Origin: an uncultured Collinsella sp.
Lineage (GTDB): Bacteria > Actinomycetota > Coriobacteriia > Coriobacteriales > Coriobacteriaceae
DNA length: 30,869 nucleotides
Assembly: GCA_902496775.1 (NCBI GenBank)
Contig: CABVCF010000013.1
Coordinates: 1 to 30,869, forward strand
Direction: 5' to 3'
Shown: positions 23,775 to 30,869 of the stretch, one piece after another
Position numbering within the stretch: position 1 is the stretch's first letter
Layout: every line of letters begins with the position of its first letter
Translations under genes and position numbers: made by a program
Notes under the pieces: model-generated
Seen by the model: only the letters and a program-made list of their open reading frames with translations
Told to the model about the DNA's origin: nothing
Databases searched by the model: none

Positions 23775-23965
23775 GGTTCCTCCTATGTGATGCCAGCCGT
23801 GCCGCCGGACCGTTTTTGTTCTTAAGGCGCCTTGCACAGTTAAAAATCTATCCGCCACCGCCAAAAGCATGCCACCTATTCTAGTGAGATTTTTGACAAC
23901 CGGCGGTTGCGGACACACATGAGCTGCGGAAATGTGTCCAAACAAAGCAATGACCCGTAGCTTGG

Positions 23966-23995
23966 TTGTCCCCGTTGCTGCGTTAACGGTAGTAT
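23966..23995 (+). promoter_or_regulatory. Predicted promoter of the methyltransferase gene
   Basis: TTGTCC and TAGTAT are 18 bases apart. The -10 overlaps the ATG at 23994, so that ATG would not be on the message. This supports the GTG at 24042 as the true start. Confidence 0.4.
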
Positions 23996-24041
23996 GGTCG
24001 TACTGTTTATTCCGCACCGCCAACGGAGGGAGTTCCGCGCC

Positions 24042-24914
24042 GTGAACCGCGATTTCGCCTCATCGCTCATCCAGCTCAATAACACGTTCTATCGCGAGCA
24101 CTCCGCCTCCTTTTCCGATACGCGCCAAGCCCCGTGGCCCGGCTGGGTGCGCACCATGGACATCGCGCTCGAACAGCTCGACGTCGCCACGATCGAGCAT
24201 CCCGTCCGCGTCTTCGATCTTGCCTGCGGCAATATGCGATTCGAGAACTTTGCCGCCGGCGGCGCACTTGCCGCCAAGGGCGTCGATGGCGCAAACCCCT
24301 CGGCAGATGCCAGCTGCCCGTTTGAGTTCTATGGTGTTGACTCGTGTCAGGATTTGGCTATCGATGCGCACGGTCACGCCCTGCGCATTCCCAACCTGCA
24401 CTTCCAGGAACTCGACGTGCTTGACGCCCTTATGAAGCTCAACCCCGCCGAGACGCCCGACGTGCTTTTCGACGCCCCGCTCGCCGATATCTCGGTCTGC
24501 TTTGGCTTTATGCACCACGTGCCGTCGTGCGAGTACCGCGTACGCGTGCTCGACGCCCTGGTGCGGCAAACGCGCCCGGGCGGCATCATCGCCATCAGCT
24601 TTTGGGAGTTTATGAACGACGAGCGCATGGCGCGCAAGGCCGTTCGAGCCGAAGCCCGCGCCGAGCTCACCCCGCCGTTTGAGGGTTACGATTCCGCGCA
24701 GTTTGAAGCCGGCGACCACCTCATTGGCTGGCAAAACGACCGCCACGCCTACCGCTACTGCCATCACTTTGACGATCAGCAGATCACCGACCTGGTGCGC
24801 GGCGTCCGTACGTTCTACAAGAGCGGCGAGGTCCCCGTGCGCGAGCTTGAGCGCTTCCATGCCGACGGTCGCAGCGGCGAGCTCAACCGTTATGTGATCC
24901 TCAAGCGCCTGTAG
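24042..24914 (+). CDS. Class I SAM-dependent methyltransferase
   Basis: The 290-residue soluble protein has a Rossmann fold with motif I VFDLACGNMRFENF, motif II FYGVDSCQDLAIDA and a post-II DISVCFGFMHHVP. The C-terminal part is not obviously from a named family. The N-terminus (SSLIQLNNTFYREHSASF and PGWVRTMDIAL) recalls Trm9/ABH8-type tRNA methyltransferases, which would suit the neighbouring trmB and elp3 genes. This is only a weak resemblance. GTG at 24042 follows GGAGGGAG, while an upstream in-frame ATG at 23994 has no ribosome site and overlaps a predicted -10. It is divergent from the XRE gene. Confidence 0.78.
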   Translation: MNRDFASSLIQLNNTFYREHSASFSDTRQAPWPGWVRTMDIALEQLDVATIEHPVRVFDLACGNMRFENFAAGGALAAKGVDGANPSADASCPFEFYGVDSCQDLAIDAHGHALRIPNLHFQELDVLDALMKLNPAETPDVLFDAPLADISVCFGFMHHVPSCEYRVRVLDALVRQTRPGGIIAISFWEFMNDERMARKAVRAEARAELTPPFEGYDSAQFEAGDHLIGWQNDRHAYRYCHHFDDQQITDLVRGVRTFYKSGEVPVRELERFHADGRSGELNRYVILKRL

Positions 24915-24983
24915 GCACCGACGACTCGCCGTCGAGCCGTACCGCATCTTTCGGGCAAATAATGCCCACCCCTTTTCAACCCA

Positions 24984-25015
24984 TTGACGGAACGCGCAGC
25001 TATGCGTTCCATATT
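24984..25015 (+). promoter_or_regulatory. Possible trmB promoter with dyad in the spacer
   Basis: TTGACG and CATATT are 20 bases apart, and the perfect dyad GGAACGC/GCGTTCC (24989-24995, 25004-25010) lies in the spacer. AAGGAG follows at 25023. A 20-base spacer with a dyad recalls MerR-type promoters. It could instead be a terminator stem for the upstream gene, although no T-tract follows. Confidence 0.3.
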
Positions 25016-25032
25016 TATGACCAAGGAGCCTC

Positions 25033-25872
25033 ATGGGAGCCGTCCACGTTCGCACGCCTAAGAACTTTGTGCTCGAGGAGCGCCTGGAGCGCTACGCCGA
25101 TGTGATTGAGACGAACCCCGAGGCCTATGCCGGAGATTGGCGTGAAGCCTGTGCGCCAGTTGGCAGCAAGCCATTCGAACACCTTCACCTGGATCTTGGC
25201 TGCGGCAAGGGAACGTACCTTGTAGAGCGCGCGGCCCACGAGCCAAACACCCTCTTTATCGGTATGGACCAGGAGCCCATCTGCATCGCCTATGCCGCGC
25301 AGAAAATCTGCGAGCAGGAGCTGCCCAATGCGCTTGTGCTGCCCCGAGGCGCGGCATCGCTGCCACAGCTATTTGCCGCAGGCGAGCTCGATGCCATCAC
25401 CATTAACTTTCCCACGCCGCAGCCCAAGGCCAAGTACGCTAAAAAACGACTCGTCCATGTCGACCATCTGATGCTCTACCGCCCGCTCTTTGCAGTCGGC
25501 GCCACCGTCACACTGCGAACCGACAGCAAGCCATTGCGCGACTACGCCCTGGGGCAGTTTGCCGCGGCAGGCTACGACACGCTTTGGGTAAGCGACGACG
25601 TTCGTCGCGACCATCCCGAGCATCCCGAGACCGAATATGAATGCCGCACGCGCGAGATGGGTGCCGCCGTCTATGGCATTTGTGCCACGCCCGGTGCGCA
25701 GCCCAGCGATGAACAGCTCGCAGCAGGCCGCGCGCAGGAGCAAAGCCTTGCCTGTTACCTGCCCGACAACCTCGATGAGCTCACCTATGTACCTCTGGGC
25801 ATGGAAGAGGCCGTCGAGAACTTTAGAAACCGCGCCCGCAAAGGCAAGAAGCGCCTGCCGCAAGAGTCCTAG
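25033..25872 (+). CDS. trmB: tRNA (guanine-46-N7) methyltransferase TrmB, divergent
   Basis: The 279-residue protein follows the TrmB layout: LDLGCGKGTYLVERA then FIGMDQEPICIA (SAM site), INFPTPQPKAKYAKKRLVH (normally NFPDPWPK..H.KRRL), LRTDSKPL and the substrate loop TEYECRTREMGAAVYG. It should methylate G46 of tRNA at N7. The usual Asp and Trp of the FPDPW motif are replaced by Thr and Gln, so activity or specificity may be altered. The ORF extends ~50 residues beyond most TrmB proteins, ending in a basic tail (NRARKGKKRL). AAGGAGCCTC precedes the ATG. Together with the adjacent methyltransferase and elp3 it forms a cluster rich in RNA-modification genes. Confidence 0.85.
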   Translation: MGAVHVRTPKNFVLEERLERYADVIETNPEAYAGDWREACAPVGSKPFEHLHLDLGCGKGTYLVERAAHEPNTLFIGMDQEPICIAYAAQKICEQELPNALVLPRGAASLPQLFAAGELDAITINFPTPQPKAKYAKKRLVHVDHLMLYRPLFAVGATVTLRTDSKPLRDYALGQFAAAGYDTLWVSDDVRRDHPEHPETEYECRTREMGAAVYGICATPGAQPSDEQLAAGRAQEQSLACYLPDNLDELTYVPLGMEEAVENFRNRARKGKKRLPQES

Positions 25873-25938
25873 GGACCTCTGATGGTCGCGGTGTCGGCAA
25901 ACAAGCGCAAATAGGCGTCAGCAAGCAACCCTCAAAAC

Positions 25939-26060
25939 CTAAGTGAGTAGACTTTTTTGCAATAGCCAAGCACAGCCCGAATAACGAAAACTAAACCGCA
26001 GGTAGAGCCCTTGCGCAAAAGCCATGTGCTCGCGACATCGCAAAAAGTCTACTCACTTAG
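25939..26060. repeat. 122-base MITE-like inverted-repeat element
   Basis: The arm at 25939-25960 (starting CTAAGTGAGTAGAC) matches the reverse complement of 26040-26060 (ending GTCTACTCACTTAG) except for one T in a T-run. A second matched pair AGCACA/TGTGCT (25969-25974, 26025-26030) lies at nearly symmetrical positions. The whole element can fold into one long hairpin. It codes for nothing convincing and sits between trmB and the helicase gene. I see no clear target-site duplication. The rest of this 309-base gap (25873-26181) holds only a weak promoter candidate, TGGCAC/CATAAT at 26119-26148. Confidence 0.8.
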
Positions 26061-26181
26061 CTGGCAACCGCACCAAACGGCCGGACAGAACGCCCATTTC
26101 CTGCATTTTCTCGCGCGCTGGCACCCCGCGCCGCCGCTACGCCATAATAGTTGGCGGACAATCGCGAGAGAAAGCAAACAC

Positions 26182-28863
26182 ATGGCACAGACCACGACAG
26201 ATACCGCCGCCAGCACCGTCTCCGGCGCCGGCGCCGCCAGCTCATTCTCGGGCGGCACGGGAACCGAAGCCGAGTTTGGCTCGCTCGGCGCGCTCTCCCC
26301 CACCTGGTGGGAGCCCGAGGACGGCAGCGAGCCCGAACCATGGCTCACGCCCGACCAGGCCTTCGAACGCTTCTTTGAATGGACGAGCGATCGCGGTATT
26401 GAGCTGTGGGACCACCAGGAAGAGGCCCTCATGGATCTAGCCGCCGGTGACCATGTCATTTTGGGAACACCGACCGGATCGGGCAAGTCGCTTGTCGCGC
26501 TGGGCATGCTCTTTATGGGCATGGCGCAGGGCAAACGTTGCTATTACACGGCCCCTATCAAGGCCTTGGTCAGTGAAAAGTTCTTCGATCTGGTACAGGT
26601 GCTCGGCCGCGATAACGTCGGCATGATCACCGGCGATACGCATATCAACACCAAGGCACCCGTCATCTGCTGCACGGCCGAAATCCTCGCCAACGATGCG
26701 CTACGCGAGGGCGAGGACGCCGATGTGGGCTGCGTAGCCATGGACGAGTTCCACTACTTTGCCGACCCCGACCGCGGCTGGGCCTGGCAGGTACCGCTGC
26801 TCACCCTGCCCCACACGCAGTTTATGCTCATGAGCGCCACGCTCGGCGATGTCACTGCCATCGCCGCCTCACTCGAGGAGCACACCGGCGCTGCTTGCGA
26901 CTTGGTCATCGATGCCCCGCGTCCTGTTCCGCTGAGCTACGACTATGTGACGACCTCCCTCGAGGGCACGGTCGAGCTCGCCATGCGCCGCGGCGAGGCC
27001 CCGCTCTATATCGTGCACTTTAGCCAGGATGCCGCCCTTGCAACGGCACAGTCGCTCGCCAATTTTGGCATCGCTAGTAAGGAGCAACGCGAGGCCATTA
27101 AGGAAGCTGCCAAAGGCACGAGCTTCTCGACGGCCTTTGGCAAGATTCTCAAGCGCCTGCTTGGATGCGGCATCGGCGTGCACCATGCTGGCATGTTGCC
27201 GCGCTATCGCCTGCTGGTCGAGCGCCTGGCGCAGCAGGGCCTGCTGCCCGTCATCTGCGGTACCGATACGCTCGGCGTCGGCATCAACGTACCCATCCAC
27301 ACCGTGGTGCTCACCGCGCTCACCAAGTTCGATGGCTACAAGATGCGTCGTCTGCGCGCCCGCGAGTTCCACCAGATTGCCGGTCGCGCCGGCCGCTCGG
27401 GCTTTGATACCGAGGGCATGGTGATTGCCGAGGCACCCGAGCACGAGATCGAGAATGCCAAGCTTATGGCCAAAGCAGGCGACGACCCCAAAAAGCTCCG
27501 TAAGATTAAAAAGAAGAAGGCCCCCGAGGGCTTTGTCACCTGGAACAAGCAGACCTTTGAGCGCCTGATCGAGACGCAGCCCGAGACGCTCAAGCCGCGC
27601 CTTCGCATCACGCACTCCATGGTGATTAGCGTGGTCGAGCAGGGCGGCGATGCCCGAGCCCGCGTACACGACCTCATCGAGACGAGCTTGCAGACCCCCG
27701 AGGAAAAGGCCAAGCTCGAGGTTCGCGCCGACGAAATCTTCGCCACGCTCATCGATTCCGGCGTCGTCGTTCGCACCGAGGTGCCGCCCGCGCCCGACGC
27801 CCCGACTGACGCCGCGCCAGACATCGACTATGCACTGACGGTCGATCTGCCCGAGGACTTTGCGCTCGACCAGCCGCTCTCGCCGTTTTTGCTTGCCGCG
27901 CTGGAGCTGCTCGACCCCGAGAGTGAGACCTATACCATGGATCTGATCTCGATGGTCGAGGCAACGCTCGAGGACCCCAAGCAGGTATTGCGCGCGCAGG
28001 AGCGCGCTGCGCGCGACCGCGCGATGGCCGAAATGAAGGCTGACGGCGTCGAATATGAGGAACGCCTGGAGCGCATCCAGGATGTCACCTACGAAAAGCC
28101 GCTCGAGGACTTGCTCGATGCCGCCTTCGACAAGTACTGCCAAGAAGTACCTTGGGCCAACGACTACCAGCTCTCGCCCAAGAGCGTCCTGCGCGACATG
28201 CTGGAGAGCGCGAGCGACTTTAAGGGCTATATCCAAAAGCTCGGCATCGCCCGCTCCGAGGGCATTTTGCTGCGTTACCTGGCAGAGGCCTACCGTTCAC
28301 TCGACCGCACCGTGCCCATCGAGAAGCGCGACGAGCGCCTGCGCGACATTATCTCGTGGCTGGGCTTTGTGGTGCGCTCGGTGGACTCGAGCCTGGTGGA
28401 TGAGTGGGAGAACGCCGGCAACCCGGCAGCCCTCGATGCTGCGCCGCCGCAGGGCATCGACGAGGTCGTGGCGGACCGTCGCGGCTGCACGCTATTGGTG
28501 CGCAACGCGCTCTTCCGCCGCGTGACCCTTGCCGCCCGCGAGCACGTTCGCGACCTGGGCGAGCTCGACGACGACTGGGGCATGAGCGAGATCCGCTGGC
28601 AAAAAGCACTCGACGCTTACCACGAGCAGCACGAGGAAATCCTCACCGACGGAGATGCCCGCAGCGCCGCGATGTTTTCCATTGACGAGTCCGACGAGAA
28701 GACCGCGCACGTATGGCACGTGCACCAGATCTTTGCCGACGAGGATGGCGACCACGATTTTGGCATCATGGGCGATGTCGATCTGGACGCCACGCAAGAC
28801 GGCGGCGAGGTCATCTTCAAAAACTACCGCGTCGGCTTTATCGAGGACCTGCTCGAGGACTAG
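26182..28863 (+). CDS. Ski2-like DEAD/DEAH helicase with DUF3516 C-terminus
   Basis: The 893-residue protein starts with a low-complexity Ser/Ala/Gly region (~1-40), then a two-lobed SF2 core: GTPTGSGKS (95-103), DEFH (188-191), SAT (218-220), VHHAGMLPRYR, TDTLGVGINVP and motif VI HQIAGRAGRSG. The remaining ~450 residues match the DUF3516-type C-terminus in character, with acidic and Pro-rich segments near 595. Actinobacterial members are annotated as RNA helicases of the Ski2/Mtr4 kind, likely for RNA turnover. The open frame goes back to 26011 through the inverted-repeat element, but the ATG at 26182, with GAGAGAAAG upstream, is preferred. A strong terminator follows the stop. Confidence 0.87.
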   Translation: MAQTTTDTAASTVSGAGAASSFSGGTGTEAEFGSLGALSPTWWEPEDGSEPEPWLTPDQAFERFFEWTSDRGIELWDHQEEALMDLAAGDHVILGTPTGSGKSLVALGMLFMGMAQGKRCYYTAPIKALVSEKFFDLVQVLGRDNVGMITGDTHINTKAPVICCTAEILANDALREGEDADVGCVAMDEFHYFADPDRGWAWQVPLLTLPHTQFMLMSATLGDVTAIAASLEEHTGAACDLVIDAPRPVPLSYDYVTTSLEGTVELAMRRGEAPLYIVHFSQDAALATAQSLANFGIASKEQREAIKEAAKGTSFSTAFGKILKRLLGCGIGVHHAGMLPRYRLLVERLAQQGLLPVICGTDTLGVGINVPIHTVVLTALTKFDGYKMRRLRAREFHQIAGRAGRSGFDTEGMVIAEAPEHEIENAKLMAKAGDDPKKLRKIKKKKAPEGFVTWNKQTFERLIETQPETLKPRLRITHSMVISVVEQGGDARARVHDLIETSLQTPEEKAKLEVRADEIFATLIDSGVVVRTEVPPAPDAPTDAAPDIDYALTVDLPEDFALDQPLSPFLLAALELLDPESETYTMDLISMVEATLEDPKQVLRAQERAARDRAMAEMKADGVEYEERLERIQDVTYEKPLEDLLDAAFDKYCQEVPWANDYQLSPKSVLRDMLESASDFKGYIQKLGIARSEGILLRYLAEAYRSLDRTVPIEKRDERLRDIISWLGFVVRSVDSSLVDEWENAGNPAALDAAPPQGIDEVVADRRGCTLLVRNALFRRVTLAAREHVRDLGELDDDWGMSEIRWQKALDAYHEQHEEILTDGDARSAAMFSIDESDEKTAHVWHVHQIFADEDGDHDFGIMGDVDLDATQDGGEVIFKNYRVGFIEDLLED

Positions 28864-28887
28864 CCGAACTTATCGGAACGAAACGGA

Positions 28888-28926
28888 GTGGGGCCGCTGG
28901 CAACATCGCCAGCGGCCCCACTTTTG
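28888..28926. terminator. Strong terminator after the DUF3516 helicase
   Basis: A perfect 14-base GC-rich stem (GTGGGGCCGCTGGC at 28888-28901 with its complement at 28908-28921) has a 6-base loop and is followed by TTTTGC on the plus strand. It lies 17 bases before the end of the convergent DUF2130 gene. On the minus strand the tail is TCCGTTTCG, so it may also stop that transcript less efficiently. Confidence 0.85.
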
Positions 28927-28942
28927 CACTATACGCTATGCC

Positions 28943-30700
28943 TTACTCGGCATCCTCGACCTCATACGAATCCGCCTCGGTTGGCTCATCGTTTGTCTCT
29001 GGCACAGCCCCGCGTGCCTCGTCAAACGCCGCCTTCATGGTCTTGTTGCCCCACGTGAGCTTGCGAATGGTAAGATCGTCGGCCTTCTTGTTGGCTAGGC
29101 GCAGATTGTTCTCGGAGGACAGCAACGCCTCCTTGGTTTTCTGCAGATGGCTAATCGTCTTGTCGATCTCATCGATCGCCGTTTGGAACTTACGGCTCGC
29201 GATCTCGTAGTTGCGACCGAAATCATTCTTGAACTTTTCCATCTTGGCTTCGAAGTTCGTGACGTCGATATTCTGCTGTTTGTACTCCGCCAGCTCCTGC
29301 TTATAACGCAACGAACCCATAGCGGCGTTGCGAAGAAGTGTAATCATGGGAATGAAAAATTGCGGGCGAATCACGTACATCTTCTCGTAGCGATAGCTCA
29401 CGTCGACTATCCCTGCGTTATAGAGCTCGCTTTCGGGCTCGAGCAGTGTGCAGAGCACCGCGTACTCACAGCCTTTCTGGCGACGATCGTGATCGAGTTT
29501 CTTAAAGAAGTCCTCGTTTTTGTGCTTGGTCGCGGTCTCGTCGTTCTCGTTTTTCATCTCGAACATAATCGAAATGACCTCGTTGCCGCTCGCGTCGCAC
29601 TCGCGGAAGATAAAGTCGCCCTTGGTGCCCTCGGACGCATCGTTATCTTTCTCGAAGTACGCGTTAGGAAACGCCGTCATGCGCAGACGGTTAAACTCGG
29701 TCTCGCAGTGCTGCTCGAGCGACTCGCCCACCATCTTGGTGGACAGGCGTACCTTCATGTCCTTAAGGCGCTCAATCTCTTCGTCCTTGTAGCGAATCAG
29801 GTCATCGCTCGCGCGCTTGGCCTGCGCGAGCTCGAGCTCATGCGCCGCCTTAGCCTGTTCCTCGCGAGAATCGCGCACCGCCAGCTCACTCGTCAGCTTG
29901 GCACGTGCCTCATCGCGCTCTCGCTCCGCCGCGGCAACCGCCTCCGACAGGTTCATTTTTGCCATCAGTTCCTGCTCGCGCAGCTGGGCACGCAGACCCT
30001 CGGCCTCTTGCTCGGACTGTGCCTTAGCGGCGGAAAACTTCTCTTGTACCGTCGCGCGATAGTCAGTAAGCGCGCGCTCGGCCTCGCTGCGAGCGGCATC
30101 GAGCTCGCGCTGCGACTCAGCCGCAGCGGCGGCAAGCGCCATCTCCTGGGCCTTGTCCGCCGCGGCAAGCTTGGCCTGCAGCTCGGCAATCTGAGCATCA
30201 CGTGCAGCTAAATCGTTTTGAGCAGCGTTGCGCGCCGCCGACTCGGCAAGCTTTGCTTCGTCATCTTTGCGCCCAAGCTGCGCACGCAGGCTATCAATCT
30301 CACGCTGGAGTTCGGCATTTTCCTTTTGAGCATTGGCTCGCGCCTCTACCGCCGCGCGCTGGCTTGCACTCTCGCGCTCTACGGCAGCGCCCTCGAGCTT
30401 AGCGCGCAGCTCGGCAAGCTCAGCATCGCGCTTGGCGACTTCTTGTGCCAGCTGCTGAGCTGCAGCGTTCTTCTGCTCGACAAGCTGAGCGTTGCGCTGA
30501 GACTCTGCCTGTTGCAAGGCAGCCGTCGAACGCGAGCGCTCAAGCTCCAGCGCCTGCTCGCCCTCGCGCTGGACAGCCTTCACACGCTCATCCAGGTCGC
30601 GCGAGAACTCGGCATCGCGCACTTGCTTGACGATATCCGCATAGCCGGACGCATCGACCTTAAAAACTTCGCCGCAATGCGGGCACTTGATCTCGTTCAT
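28943..30700 (-). CDS. DUF2130 protein: coiled coil plus PD-(D/E)XK-like core
   Basis: The 585-residue protein has three parts. There is a short zinc-ribbon-like start (CPHCGEVF, only one CxxC pair). A very long Ala/Glu/Gln-rich coiled coil follows (about 25-335). The conserved DUF2130 region is at ~335-530, with STKMVGESLEQHCETEFNRLR, then GTKGDFIFRE and IMFEMKNE. The Asp of GDFIF and the ExK of FEMKN match the PD-(D/E)XK nuclease pattern, so it may bind or cut nucleic acid; function is unproven. The C-terminal ~50 residues are acidic. GAGGAG precedes the ATG. It is monocistronic in view and converges on the helicase gene. Confidence 0.85.
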   Translation of the reverse strand: MNEIKCPHCGEVFKVDASGYADIVKQVRDAEFSRDLDERVKAVQREGEQALELERSRSTAALQQAESQRNAQLVEQKNAAAQQLAQEVAKRDAELAELRAKLEGAAVERESASQRAAVEARANAQKENAELQREIDSLRAQLGRKDDEAKLAESAARNAAQNDLAARDAQIAELQAKLAAADKAQEMALAAAAAESQRELDAARSEAERALTDYRATVQEKFSAAKAQSEQEAEGLRAQLREQELMAKMNLSEAVAAAERERDEARAKLTSELAVRDSREEQAKAAHELELAQAKRASDDLIRYKDEEIERLKDMKVRLSTKMVGESLEQHCETEFNRLRMTAFPNAYFEKDNDASEGTKGDFIFRECDASGNEVISIMFEMKNENDETATKHKNEDFFKKLDHDRRQKGCEYAVLCTLLEPESELYNAGIVDVSYRYEKMYVIRPQFFIPMITLLRNAAMGSLRYKQELAEYKQQNIDVTNFEAKMEKFKNDFGRNYEIASRKFQTAIDEIDKTISHLQKTKEALLSSENNLRLANKKADDLTIRKLTWGNKTMKAAFDEARGAVPETNDEPTEADSYEVEDAE

Positions 30701-30758
30701 AGCAGCTCCTCGATGGACGCAAATTTCAACCGCCTACACTCTACCGCGCCACGCGGAC

Positions 30759-30793
30759 AAAAAAGGCGCCGCCGCCATAATGGCAACGGCGCC
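30759..30793 (-). terminator. Minus-strand terminator of a gene beyond the right edge
   Basis: GGCGCCG (30765-30771) pairs with CGGCGCC (30787-30793), and an inner GCC/GGC pair extends the stem. On the minus strand it is followed by six Ts. It lies upstream of the DUF2130 gene and so belongs to a minus-strand gene to the right, not to any gene in view. Confidence 0.75.
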
Positions 30794-30813
30794 AGAACCA
30801 CCACAAAGGTGCC

Positions 30814-30869
30814 TGTGAACTGCCTCCCATTTCTTGGACATCGGGAAATGGGAGGTTTTCCATGAGTAT
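30814..30869 (+). mobile_element. Left end of an IS3-family insertion sequence (truncated by the window)
   Basis: The last ~56 bases read TGTGAACTGCC, TTGGACA, then a perfect inverted pair CCTCCCATTTC/GAAATGGGAGG (30823-30833, 30845-30855), GGGAGG as a ribosome site and ATG at 30862. This order (TG..., short terminal repeat with a TTGGACA, leader, then a transposase start) is typical of IS3-family ends. Only two codons of the reading frame (ATG AGT) are inside the window, so the family call rests on the end sequence alone. Confidence 0.5.

Noticed and set aside
23994..24041. ATG at 23994 as start of the methyltransferase
   Set aside because: It overlaps a predicted -10 and lacks a ribosome site, while the GTG at 24042 has GGAGGGAG upstream.
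26011..26181. N-terminal extension of the DUF3516 helicase
   Set aside because: It would translate through the right arm of the inverted-repeat element and has no ribosome site; ATG at 26182 is preferred.
26869..28236. 455-residue minus-strand open frame opposite the DUF3516 helicase
   Set aside because: It lies wholly inside a well-supported helicase gene and has biased composition with no domains.
29147..30211. 354-residue plus-strand open frame opposite the DUF2130 gene
   Set aside because: Leu/Ala/Arg-rich antisense of the coiled-coil coding sequence, with no credible family.
1..30869. tRNA, rRNA or CRISPR array
   Set aside because: No cloverleaf-like segment, rRNA core sequence or regularly spaced repeat was seen on reading both strands, although no covariance search could be run.

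Overview
The window looks like a chromosomal segment of a Gram-positive, GC-rich gut actinobacterium of the Coriobacteriia type (Collinsella-like). The reasons are high GC with GC-rich third positions, strong AGGAGG-type ribosome sites, frequent GTG starts, an LAxTG-type wall-anchor protein, a DUF3516-type Ski2 helicase typical of Actinobacteria, and anaerobic energy genes. This placement is inference. I saw no rRNA, tRNA or CRISPR array.

Layout. 1-5.5 kb: an EamA-type exporter, a membrane diguanylate cyclase, a KdgT-type 2-keto-3-deoxygluconate permease, the AzlCD branched-chain amino-acid exporter pair and an HD-domain phosphohydrolase. 5.5-9.2 kb, minus strand: a three-gene operon of an FAD-linked lactate dehydrogenase, EtfB and a ferredoxin-fused EtfA. 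It matches the electron-bifurcating (confurcating) lactate dehydrogenase/Etf complexes of anaerobes. 9.5-12.7 kb, plus strand: five genes that appear to form a cell-surface module: a small cytosolic protein, a membrane-anchored beta-domain protein, two secreted proteins sharing a domain-like pattern, and a 93-residue LAQTG wall-anchor protein. A DUF554 membrane protein follows.

13.6-19.2 kb holds the most interesting locus. It is a plus-strand operon with its own predicted promoter: (1) a TerB-N/TerB-C protein, (2) a P-loop ATPase of the BREX BrxD (DUF2791) type and (3) a large Lhr-like SF2 helicase of the BrxHI type. No methylase, PglZ or nuclease is present. It resembles a minimal BREX-related or Ter-related DNA-processing or anti-phage system. 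A perfect 10-bp inverted repeat sits between the ATPase and helicase genes.

19.3-25.9 kb: a spermidine-synthase-like protein coupled to an Elp3-type radical SAM/acetyltransferase (tRNA wobble uridine modification), a DUF4097 protein coupled to an XRE-type regulator with a membrane segment, a class I methyltransferase and a divergent TrmB. 25.9-26.1 kb is a 122-bp element with ~21-bp inverted arms, MITE-like. 26.2-30.7 kb: a DUF3516 Ski2-like helicase converges on a DUF2130 coiled-coil protein with a PD-(D/E)XK-like core. The right edge has a minus-strand terminator followed by what looks like the left end of an IS3-family insertion sequence, cut by the window boundary.
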